Assembly: GCA_003169975.1 (NCBI GenBank)
Contig: PNAA01000059.1
Span: 1-64,000 of the forward strand
Length of the DNA stretch: 64,000 nucleotides
Reading direction: 5' to 3'
Origin: Spartobacteria bacterium
Lineage (GTDB): Bacteria; Verrucomicrobiota; Verrucomicrobiia; Chthoniobacterales; UBA10450
A program made the position numbers and the translations under genes. Numbering within the stretch: position 1 is the first letter of the stretch; each line of letters begins with the position of its first letter. The notes below the pieces were generated by a model. That model saw nothing but the letters and a program-made list of their open reading frames with translations, was not told where the DNA came from and did no database searches. Below, piece by piece: positions 54,591 to 61,573 of this stretch.

Positions 54591-55664
54591 ATGGTAGCTC
54601 TAGCAAGACCTCGCTCCCTATCACTTCGCCGTTCATGCACCTGGTGGGTATCCGTTCTCTGCGCGCTCCCGGCTTTGGCCTCAGCTCAAGTTCCGCGTGG
54701 GGTCTTTTCCCTCTCCAACTCTGGAAAGGCGTGCAGCGACACGGTGCTGGCGAATCCTGATGTGACCGGGGTCAGCATCCGGTATGCATGGGCCGACCTC
54801 GAGCCAACAGAACGCGTCTATAATTGGAGCTTTCTCGACTCGGAAGTCGCGCGGGTGGCAGCCGCGGGAAAGGAGGCCCTGCTCCGCATCGGTACCCAGG
54901 CCGACAAACCGACCTGGGTGACAACGGCTGTTCAACAGGCCGGCGGCACTTTCTTTACCTTTCAGAATGGCAGCGTAACCACGACCATTCCGGTTTTCTG
55001 GGACCCCACTTACCTGGCCAAAAAGAAGGCCATGATCGCCGCCTTGGGAGCGCATTTTACTAACAACCCGGCGGTGACAATCGTGACGGCCAGCTTTGCC
55101 AACGCCATCAGCGAGGATTGGAGCGTCCCCCATACACCGCCGGACGTCATCAATTGGTTCGCCGTCGGCTACACCTCGCAGAAGATGCTCCATGCCGGTC
55201 AACAAATCATCGACGCCGCCATGGCAGCCTTTCCGAATCAATACGTCGCCCTGGCGATTGCGGGCGATGGACATGTGGGAGCGACGGGCAATCTCGATCC
55301 GACTGCGACCTATGTCGCAACAAACGCGATCGCCACTGCCGACACTTCGTGGCCTGGGCGATTGATCGTGCAGATCAACAGTCTTTCGACCTTTAACCCG
55401 GTGGCGCCGGGCCCGGTCAATTCAGCCTGGAATCTGCTCTGGAGTAGCCAGCCCAACGTCGGCGGGCAAATGGTTTATCAGTGTGAAAATGATCCTACCT
55501 ACCGGGTCAACGGCGGCGTGCCGATCGATCCCGCGACCGCCTTGACGCTTTCGGTCAACAAGGGCGTGAGTTATGGAATGAATTATATCGAAATTTACCA
55601 GATCGATGTCATTGGTCTGCCAGCGGTCATTACCTACGCACGCACCGCCCTGGGTGCATTGTAG
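54591..55664 (+). CDS. Exported glycoside-hydrolase-like TIM-barrel protein
   Basis: 357 residues. Signal peptide with CTWWVSVLCALPALASAQ. The mature part begins with PRGVFSLSNSGKACSDTVLANPDVTGVSIRYAWADLEPTERVYNWSFLDSEVARVAAAGKEALLRIGTQADKPTWV, the beta-alpha start of GH42/GH5-type barrels (W-x-D-L-E-P and a Y-N-W-x-x-L-D segment). A later SFANAISEDWSVPHTPPD may hold the acid/base Glu, and GMNYIEIYQIDV near the end the nucleophile, but neither is certain. Probably secreted and acting on a polysaccharide; substrate unknown. A broken Kelch gene follows directly. Confidence 0.65.
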   Translation: MVALARPRSLSLRRSCTWWVSVLCALPALASAQVPRGVFSLSNSGKACSDTVLANPDVTGVSIRYAWADLEPTERVYNWSFLDSEVARVAAAGKEALLRIGTQADKPTWVTTAVQQAGGTFFTFQNGSVTTTIPVFWDPTYLAKKKAMIAALGAHFTNNPAVTIVTASFANAISEDWSVPHTPPDVINWFAVGYTSQKMLHAGQQIIDAAMAAFPNQYVALAIAGDGHVGATGNLDPTATYVATNAIATADTSWPGRLIVQINSLSTFNPVAPGPVNSAWNLLWSSQPNVGGQMVYQCENDPTYRVNGGVPIDPATALTLSVNKGVSYGMNYIEIYQIDVIGLPAVITYARTALGAL

Positions 55665-55690
55665 CTGCAATTTGCGAAAGGCCGACTGCG

Positions 55691-56619
55691 GTGGTGGTCC
55701 TCGTGGCTCAGCCTCCAGTTTTACTATTGGGAGCAAGGGATATGTAGGAATTGGAGGTAATAACGGCATAGAGAAAAAGGATTTCTGGGAGTTCGACCCT
55801 GTTGGGAACACTTGGACACAGAAGGCCGACTTCGGGGGAACAGCAAGAGAACAAGCAACACAATTTGCCATAGGCATCAAAGGATATATTGGCACGGGTT
55901 ACGATGGTAGTACCTGGACAAGTGATTTCTGGGAATATGATCCTTCCTCGAATACCTGGACGCAGAAAGCTGAGTTTGGGGGGACAGCGAGATATGATGG
56001 AATCGGATTTTCCGTCGGCGGCAAAGGATATATAGGAACGGGCTACAACGGAACTTATCTTAACGATTTCTGGGAATACAGTCCTGACGGCGGTAGCGAC
56101 CTCACCCTGACGAGCGCAGCTTCGAGAAAAACCCACGGTGCCAAGGGAGCATTTGACATCAGTTTGCCGCTTAGCGGAAATGTTGGAATCGAATGCCGCA
56201 CCGGGCTGACGAGAAATGTGGTCGTGATGACGTTCAATAACAACGTGACCGGCGCGGACAGCGCCAGCTCCAGCGGTGGCACGGTCGGCAGCGTTTCCGT
56301 GGATCCAGCTGATGCGCACAACCTGCTCGTGACCTTCAACGGCGCCGCCTGCAACGGCTCGACCGTGACGGTCACCGCCAACAATGTGCATTGCGATCAG
56401 GGCAACACACTCAGTTCCGCCTCGGCGAGCATGGGCATATTGGTCGGTGACGTGACCGGCGACGGTAGGGTCACGAACGGCGACACAGCGGCAGTCCGAG
56501 CGGTCCAGGGGCAACAGACCAACGCTTCCAACTTCCGCGATGATGTGACGCTGGACGGCAAGATCAACACTCAGGACGTGCAAACGGTGAGGTCGCACAG
56601 AGGCGACGTCCTGCCGTAA
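55691..56619 (+). pseudogene. Kelch-repeat plus dockerin-module protein, 5'-truncated
   Basis: Open frame without a plausible start: the only ATG (55606) lies inside the preceding gene in another frame, and no signal peptide is present. From about 55691 the sequence is Kelch/galactose-oxidase-like: KGYVGIGGNNGIEKKDFWEFDPVGNTWTQKADFGG, then two more blades of the same form with GTGYDG and GTGYNG. The blades are followed by the ~170-residue module with two dockerin repeats that is nearly identical to 52731-53249. Three blades remain out of the expected five to seven, so the N-terminal part was lost by deletion or recombination next to the glycosidase gene. Confidence 0.72.
56100..56619 (+). repeat. 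Dockerin-containing C-terminal module, copy 2
   Basis: Second copy of the module at 52731-53249. Differences include CNGSTVTVTANNVHCDQGN against CNGSTVTVTANYVHCDGGG and NGDTAAVRAVQGQQTNASN against NGDTAQVQSVQGQQTNSSN. The rest is largely unchanged. Confidence 0.85.
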
Positions 56620-56640
56620 TTAGAAAGGGGGGCCGAATTT

Positions 56641-56978
56641 TCGACCCGGGCTTGCTCGGGAGGGGTAATACTCCCCGGGGTGGTCACCCCACCCCCCCTC
56701 CTTTGGATTACCCCGCCTGCCTTGCGATTAAAGGAGAGTCTCAGCGACTAAATCTCGGCGGTGGGTCCTACCCGCGAGGGGTGAGGGAATGGGGTTCTCG
56801 GTGCAGGTGTTCTTTTCGACCCGGGCTCTCCCGGGAGGGGTCATGCCCCCGGGGGTTGGTCACCCCCACCCCCCTCCTTTGGATTACCCGCCTGCCTTGC
56901 GATTAAAAGGAGTGGCCAACGACTCAATTTCTCGGTGGGGTCATACCCGCGAGAGTGACGGAATGGGCGTTCTCCGGA
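56641..56978. repeat. Tandem direct repeat, two units of about 175 bases
   Basis: Units start TCGACCCGGGCT at 56641 and 56816. Each contains a GC-rich inverted repeat (CCCGGGCT..CGGGAGGGG), a C-rich run, CCTCCTTTGGATTACC, GCCTGCCTTGCGATTAAA and a final TACCCGCGAG block. Unit 2 has a few insertions. No coding potential. The units lie between the truncated Kelch gene and leader copy B. Confidence 0.8.
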
Positions 56979-57186
56979 CAGTGACGGACCGATGTGGTCT
57001 GTTCGCCCGCCGAAAATATTTTCACGAATCGTCTATTAGGCCGCCTGTGGGCGCTGATTTTAGGCATTGACAAGGATCGCCACGATCCCTCAATCTGGCG
57101 CCGTCAAATAGATCTGGAGCTGGCGCAGACGCTTATCCTGGGGCTTCTCCCCCACTTTCAGACCTGCAGTCGTAGGCAAATCACCA
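56975..57186 (+). ncRNA. Shared 5' leader, copy B (candidate structured RNA)
   Basis: Copy B of the leader. Its upstream half (CGGACAGTGACGGACCGATGTGG) matches copy A. The common 3' half has TCAAATAGATCTGGAGCTGG, hairpin 1 (GGGG-CTTCT-CCCC), TTTCAGA and hairpin 2 (CCTGC-AGTC-GTAGG), in which the second-strand C of copy C (GCAGG) is T, giving G-U pairing. It ends with GGCAAATCACCAAGGAAA, 24 bases before the ATG at 57210, which opens two short frames and then an exported beta-propeller gene. Confidence 0.5.
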
Positions 57187-57209
57187 AGGAAAAAAGAAAC
57201 CCAATCCCT

Positions 57210-57379
57210 ATGTATTCCATAAATAAAACCAGAACCGTTACCCAAATAAAATGAAATCACTCCCAGACAGCTTCGTTTTCCTCCCTCGACTTCTTCTCTG
57301 CCTGGTTCCTTCCCTTTCTCGCGCTCGTGTCGGCCCGAGCTTTTCAGTTAACAACCCTCAACCGGGAACCAGCCCCTAA
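57210..57379 (+). CDS. Two overlapping leader-peptide-like short frames
   Basis: Frame 1 (57210-57254) encodes MYSINKTRTVTQIK and its TGA overlaps the ATG of frame 2 (57251-57379), MKSLPDSFVFLPRLLLCLVPSLSRARVGPSFSVNNPQPGTSP. Frame 2 begins like a signal peptide. Its TAA is 4 bases before the ATG at 57384, in frame with the propeller protein. These may be leader peptides, or the 5' remains of another exported protein. Either explanation is inference. Confidence 0.35.
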
Positions 57380-57443
57380 AATTATGAAAACCTATATGTA
57401 CGAACCGATTCAGATCAAACCTAAAATTCAGCCTCAAGAAAAA

Positions 57444-58343
57444 ATGAAAACTACAATAAGAACTATATGGAAAAGCCTCCTGGTGGTATTTCTGGGAATG
57501 CTGTTGGTAGGACAAGCCCACGGGCAAATCTATGTGGTCAATCAAGGCAGTGGAGCGGTGGGCGAATACAAGCTGGATGGAATACCGATCAACACCTCAT
57601 TGATCACAGTAAGCATAGGTCCGAACGAGCCTACTGGCATAGCGCTGTCCGGGAATACCCTCTACGTAATAGGGGGTCAGAGCGGCACCAATAGCACTGT
57701 TGGCACATATAACGCCACGACTGGAGCTGTGATCAATCCCTTACTAGTTACCCAGTCCCAACTTCCCGAATCGGTGGCAATTTCTGGAAATAATCTTTAC
57801 GTGGTAAGCGCCGGCGGAAGCGGACAGGGGACCGGTTTTGTTGGCGTCTACGACGCGACGACAGGGGCTCCGATAAGTGTTCCGCTGCTTTCGGGATTGG
57901 TTTACCCGTTGGGCGTCGCATTGTCCGGGAATCATCTATATCTGCCACAGGAGCTGTTCGGTACTTTTGGAGAAATAAACGTCTACAACGCCACGACAGG
58001 AGCTCCACTCGCCTCGCCGCTTGTCTCGGGATTGCTGAACTCCCCAGCGGGTTTGGCGATATCGGGGAATATGTTATTTGAGGCCAACTTCTATGGCGGG
58101 AACATAGGGAAATACGACGCCACGACGGGCGCGGTCATCAATGCTTCATTTATCAGCGGACTGAGTAACCCTACTCAATTGGCGGTGCTTGGGAATTACT
58201 TGTTCGTTACGAATTACGGTAACGGCACAATCGGAGAATACGATGCCACAACCGGAGCCACCATTAACGCATCCTTGATCAGCGGTCTCAGCCAGCCGTG
58301 GGGCATCGCTGTGAGGCACCGAAGGAATAAAAAGGCGTTCTAG
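57444..58343 (+). CDS. Exported NHL/YVTN-type beta-propeller protein
   Basis: 299 residues from ATG 57444 (319 from ATG 57384). Signal peptide MKTTIRTIWKSLLVVFLGMLLVGQAHGQ. The mature protein is made of ~45-residue repeats: IYVVNQGSGAVGEYKLDG, then GTYNATTGAVINPLL, GVYDATTGAPISVPLLSGL, VYNATTGAPLASPLVSGL, KYDATTGAVINASFISGL and EYDATTGATINASLISGL, each followed by a variant of LAxSGNxLYV. Such propellers occur in Verrucomicrobia next to PEP-CTERM sorting; here the C-terminus (IAVRHRRNKKAF) is a short basic tail without a sorting signal. Preceded by leader copy B. Confidence 0.75.
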   Translation: MKTTIRTIWKSLLVVFLGMLLVGQAHGQIYVVNQGSGAVGEYKLDGIPINTSLITVSIGPNEPTGIALSGNTLYVIGGQSGTNSTVGTYNATTGAVINPLLVTQSQLPESVAISGNNLYVVSAGGSGQGTGFVGVYDATTGAPISVPLLSGLVYPLGVALSGNHLYLPQELFGTFGEINVYNATTGAPLASPLVSGLLNSPAGLAISGNMLFEANFYGGNIGKYDATTGAVINASFISGLSNPTQLAVLGNYLFVTNYGNGTIGEYDATTGATINASLISGLSQPWGIAVRHRRNKKAF

Positions 58344-58707
58344 CTATACCTACGGTTTACCAGAGTGGCTTTAAATCGCTGGGCGCGGGGGTCGTCCTAA
58401 CTCCTAACCCCACCCTCTTTGTTTTTGGGGTAGTGGTCGTTCTCGCAACTCACCACCGTTAAGCGACTTCCTATGAGACTGATAATTGAGCCTAACGAAT
58501 TCGCACTGTTTTGCACAGCGTTGCAGAATCGCATTTCACGAGGGAAGAATGGCGCGGAATCGTTGCGCAGCTTTGCAAGGTTTTGCATCAAGAAATCGTC
58601 CGACCGTAGAAAACGACCGTAGAACTTTTCAGCGACGGCGCGAATGCAGCTCAGCCCCGCCTGAATGCAATCGACTGCGCCGCCCGATGAAGCGCGACGC
58701 GCGCCCG
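58344..58707. other. Intergenic region, no gene recognised
   Basis: 364 bases between the propeller gene and a convergent phage-like gene. It contains the only TCGTTAGGC motif (58490-58498 on the minus strand) found to the right of 51.8 kb, and a possible CCCCA...TGGGG hairpin near 58406-58431. Nothing else was identified. Confidence 0.4.
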
Positions 58708-59163
58708 TTAGTCTGGATTTTCAGCTTGGAATGCCATTCGGCCCGCCATGATGTTGAATGTGACAGGCCCGCTTGCAGGCGGCTGATTCTCCAATCCGTA
58801 GTTGCGCCTCGCAACGGAATCAATTCGCTCCAGATTGCGGGCGCTGTTCAGAATCTCACCCGGCTCCATTGCTTCCAAGTGCGGTAGAACCTTCTCTGTG
58901 ATGCCCGCTATTCGCGCAACGTGCCGCTCTGCACGCGCCTGCATCGTCAGGGCAGCTGCGTCACAGGCCGGCACGATTGCGGACTCTACCGGCTTCGCCA
59001 TGCTCTTTGCAGCCTCGATGCGCGGTGTCCACTGCTCGCGGCTTGCTCGGGCGAGGACGGTGCCTTCAGGTATGCCCATGTTTCGGGCGATCTCGCGCAA
59101 TCGGATGCCGGTGGTGTATGCGATGCGGATCTCCGCCCAGGTTGCTGTGGGGATGCGATTCAT
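58708..59163 (-). CDS. HTH protein, possibly phage-terminase-small-subunit-like
   Basis: 151 residues. The N-terminal helix-turn-helix is ATWAEIRIAYTTGIRLREIARNMGIPEGTVLARASREQWT, similar to the HTH of small terminase subunits and resolvase-like regulators. The middle (ARAERHVARIAGITEKVLPHLEAMEPGEILNSARNLERIDSVARRNYGLEN) is helical. No large terminase, portal or capsid gene is nearby, so it is likely an isolated mobile-element or plasmid-derived gene. Confidence 0.6.
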   Translation of the reverse strand: MNRIPTATWAEIRIAYTTGIRLREIARNMGIPEGTVLARASREQWTPRIEAAKSMAKPVESAIVPACDAAALTMQARAERHVARIAGITEKVLPHLEAMEPGEILNSARNLERIDSVARRNYGLENQPPASGPVTFNIMAGRMAFQAENPD

Positions 59164-59385
59164 GTTCGATGGAACGTAGCGACCGCGGGCGTGATTGCAA
59201 AGCGCAGATATTAGCGGCGCAGGTGAAATCGAGACTGAACCCTGCGCCGATCTGACGGAAATTGGAAACGATCAGCGGTTGATCGAAAGCTCCCCGTCAT
59301 GCGTGATGGTTACGCTGCCGTCGTGCTCCACGCCTAGCTTGCGTAGTTAGGCGTTGCGGCTATCCACGAGACGGTAGCCATAGGT

Positions 59386-59661
59386 TCATTGTGTTTGGAG
59401 TGCCGACGGGCTTTGGGTTTTCACCACCGGCGGCGGATTCCATTTGCCGGTGAGCGCGTCTGACTTCGGGCCGTAGAGACGCATGCACACGTTGAACGCT
59501 CCTTTGGGTGCAGGCAGCCAGTTGGCTTCCTTGCCTTTGCCGGGGCTTTCATTCTGGAAATAGAGGTCCAGCGAACCGTCCGCATTGGTCTTGAACGGCA
59601 TCCAACTGCTCACCGCGAAACGATTGAGCACGTTCGCCACCTGGAAGCCATCGCTGTTGCT
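59386..59661 (-). pseudogene. DUF1214 C-terminal fragment
   Basis: Minus-strand segment with RFAVSSWMPFKTNADGSLDLYFQNESPGKGKEANWLPAPKGAFNVCMRLYGPKSDALTGKWNPPPVVK, which matches the end of DUF1254/DUF1214 proteins almost word for word. Those proteins are ~450 residues, so about 80% of the gene is missing. The upstream ~25 codons of the frame (to 59724) are not family sequence. The break lies near 59650, close to a GTTGGACGTT repeat unit at 59703. Confidence 0.75.
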
Positions 59662-59745
59662 CCGGCCCGCTACTCCCATTCGTATCTGGCGCACCTGGCC
59701 GAGTTGGACGTTTAATCTTGACACAAACGGCCACTAAAGAGTGCA

Positions 59746-60891
59746 ATGCCCACCGTGAAAATACTGCATTCCCTGGTCTCCAGTCTTCGACCGGCTAACT
59801 CGGTTCTCGCGCGGCGGCTCGCGTTCCCGCTGCTTCTTCTCGGTGCGGCGCTGGCGGTCGTGCAGCCGTGCGCGGGCCTTTCCTTTGAATTTCAGGAGAC
59901 CGGCAGCCAGGCCATGCCGCACCCTAATGCACCGGCGACATTATTGGCCAACGGTCAGGCCCTCATCGCGGGTGGAGATGGCCCCATTGCGGACGCGGAA
60001 CTTTACACTCCGACAACCGGAACCTGGTCCGCCACCGGCGGTCTCAACGCTGCACGCTCCTATCACACAGCCACTTTGCTACCTAATGGGCAAGTGCTCG
60101 TGGCAGGAGGGTTTGATAGCGACATTCTACTCACAATGACGGAACTCTACGATCCGACAACCGGAACCTGGTCCGCGACTGGCGACCTCGCCAGAGGGCG
60201 GTTTTTCCACACGGCGACACTCCTGGACGATGGCAGGGTGCTTGTTGCAGGCGGAATAGGCGACGCTGGCTTGAATATCCGGAGCGCGGAACTCTACGAT
60301 CCTGTGACGGGCACCTGGACGACAACCGGCCAGTTAAACCGCGCACGTCAAAACCATACCGCGACCCTGCTGTCCGACGGCAGGGTGCTCGTGGTAGGCG
60401 GACTCAACGACAGCAGCCTTAGCATCTCAAGCGTGGAAATCTACGACCCGGCGAGCGGGACTTGGTCAACGACCTCCCCTCTCCCCGAGGAGCGCGGCCT
60501 TCATTCGGCAACATTGCTGCAAAACGGCATGGTTTTGGTAGCAGGCGGGTACTCGAATTCTGGCCCCCTCGCGCGTGCGGACCTCTATGATCCAGCGAGC
60601 GGGACCTGGTCGCCCACCGGCGCGCTTCCCGTTGAAGTCTTCCTTCACGCGGCGACGTTATTGCCGAACGGTGCAGTCTTGGCCACCGGGGGGACGGTGG
60701 GCGCCGCTGCCTATTCCACGGACGCGGAAATTTACGATCCAAGAAACGGAACCTGGACCGCCACCGGCAGCCTCAATGTTGGACGCCGTGATCACACCTC
60801 CATCTTGCTCCGCAAGGGCAAGGTGCTGATAGTAGGCGGGCAATCCGCTGACAGCGCAAGCACAGAACTCGGCCTTCGTGTCCGGCAATAG
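59746..60891 (+). CDS. Exported Kelch-repeat protein
   Basis: 381 residues. Signal peptide around RRLAFPLLLLGAALAVVQPCAG, then six to seven Kelch-like blades of ~48 residues: TATLLPNGQVLVAGGF...TELYDPTTGTWSATGDLARGRFFH, TATLLDDGRVLVAGGI, TATLLSDGRVLVVGGL, SATLLQNGMVLVAGGY, AATLLPNGAVLATGGT and SILLRKGKVLIVGGQ. The blades have the double-Gly and Tyr-x6-Trp pattern and should close to a beta-propeller as in galactose oxidase, but no copper-site residues were identified. No sorting signal at the C-terminus. Probably secreted. Confidence 0.82.
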   Translation: MPTVKILHSLVSSLRPANSVLARRLAFPLLLLGAALAVVQPCAGLSFEFQETGSQAMPHPNAPATLLANGQALIAGGDGPIADAELYTPTTGTWSATGGLNAARSYHTATLLPNGQVLVAGGFDSDILLTMTELYDPTTGTWSATGDLARGRFFHTATLLDDGRVLVAGGIGDAGLNIRSAELYDPVTGTWTTTGQLNRARQNHTATLLSDGRVLVVGGLNDSSLSISSVEIYDPASGTWSTTSPLPEERGLHSATLLQNGMVLVAGGYSNSGPLARADLYDPASGTWSPTGALPVEVFLHAATLLPNGAVLATGGTVGAAAYSTDAEIYDPRNGTWTATGSLNVGRRDHTSILLRKGKVLIVGGQSADSASTELGLRVRQ

Positions 60892-60947
60892 GGATGCCAA
60901 TGACTTTTGGCCGGTGAGCAAATTCGTTCTGGGAATGCAAAGTCGGG

Positions 60948-61220
60948 TCACCGCTTGGGCGTTGCGTCCATCAGTCGCTCCCATTCGCCAAGATTTCCAC
61001 GAAAACCCAAGTCACAGGCGGTTTGCCAGGAGAGGCGGGCCGCGGTGTCACGCCGTTTGCCGCTCTTGGTGTCGGGCATACTGCGATAATGGCGTCTAGA
61101 GACGAAGATGTGGACTGCCAGCGGGTCCTGTTCGGTGCGCATCTCCTGCAGCACACCTTCCACCTCACGAATCGCCGCACCAAGGTTTTCCAAGGCGCGC
61201 TGTAGTGTGCGGGATTGCAT
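60948..61220 (-). CDS. Small protein under a LexA-like operator
   Basis: 90 residues, no family recognised. N-terminal coiled-coil-like helix (TLQRALENLGAAIREVEGVLQEMRTEQDPLAVHIF), then a basic region (RRHYRSMPDTKSGKRRDTAARLSWQTACDLGFRGNLGEWERLMDA). The ATG at 61220 is 4 bases downstream of a perfect TGTTC-N4-GAACA palindrome (61224-61237), the LexA operator reported for Verrucomicrobia. SOS-regulated expression is therefore likely, and that supports a real gene. A role in DNA damage or in a mobile element is inference. Confidence 0.5.
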   Translation of the reverse strand: MQSRTLQRALENLGAAIREVEGVLQEMRTEQDPLAVHIFVSRRHYRSMPDTKSGKRRDTAARLSWQTACDLGFRGNLGEWERLMDATPKR

Positions 61221-61223
61221 TGA

Positions 61224-61237
61224 TGTTCAATCGAACA
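61224..61237. promoter_or_regulatory. LexA-type operator
   Basis: TGTTCAATCGAACA, a perfect match to the Verrucomicrobia LexA motif TGTTC-N4-GAACA. It lies directly upstream of the minus-strand small gene. No other exact copy was found in the window. Confidence 0.6.
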
Positions 61238-61463
61238 TATCCCCGACGCGAGGTCAAAGATGCGCCGCGGTGATCATCGACTGTCGGGGCCGATACCCAC
61301 AAGTCGGCAGCGATTAAGAAGATCACCAACTGCGGCCAAACCGGAGCGGACCGTGCCGCCATCTGGCACGAAATCCACCAGGGCGGGCTGTTTGTCTTGC
61401 TCCGAGGCAGCTTTTCGTTCTTGAAGATTTGTCTCGACAAGCTGAAGGCGAACGGGGCAATCT

Positions 61464-61556
61464 AGTGCCGTCGAATAGATCTGGATCTGGCGCGGACGTT
61501 TATTCTTGGGGGCTTCTTCCCCTCTTTCAGACCTGCAGTCGCAGGCAAAATTACCA
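61464..61556 (+). ncRNA. Shared 5' leader, copy C (candidate structured RNA)
   Basis: Copy C, the shortest. TCGAATAGATCTGGATCTGG, hairpin 1 (GGGG-CTTCTT-CCCC), TTTCAGA, hairpin 2 (CCTGC-AGTC-GCAGG, fully paired), then GGCAAAATTACCAAGTGAAA, followed by AAACGTCTATG as in copy A. The upstream half present in A and B is missing, which marks the 3' half as the conserved core. It precedes a repeat-rich exported protein at 61574. Confidence 0.5.
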
Positions 61557-61573
61557 AGTGAAAGCAAACGTCT

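Larger units (their letters stand above)
2908..58498. repeat. Over-represented 9-mer TCGTTAGGC (family of short dispersed motifs)
   Basis: By eye, the last eight bases occur 25 times. CGTTAGGC on plus begins at 2909, 3753, 14661, 16327, 20443, 22677, 35855, 36330, 38090 and 48594. Its complement begins at 5445, 17151, 19546, 21820, 28279, 28448, 29113, 30922, 33461, 37287, 44501, 45227, 47379, 51782 and 58490. In 21 of 25 the preceding base is T. Four more sites read TCGTTAGGG (13824, 31148, 31906 and 34035, the last two on minus). Six more have only the 7-mer GTTAGGC (13741, 15105, 20147, 31453, 31959, 59346). About 2-3 octamers would be expected by chance. Confidence 0.85.

Noticed and set aside
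2908-58498. TCGTTAGGC copies as integron attC core sites (GTTRRRY/RYYYAAC)
   Set aside because: The 7-mer fits the attC core consensus, but copies lie singly inside conserved housekeeping genes, without the paired arms and spacing of attC and without an integron integrase nearby.
51831-61573. Shared leader as a c-di-GMP-I (GEMM) riboswitch
   Set aside because: GGCAAA and nearby hairpins recall GEMM, but the fixed GCACAGGGCAAAC and ACGCAAAGC elements of that family are missing.
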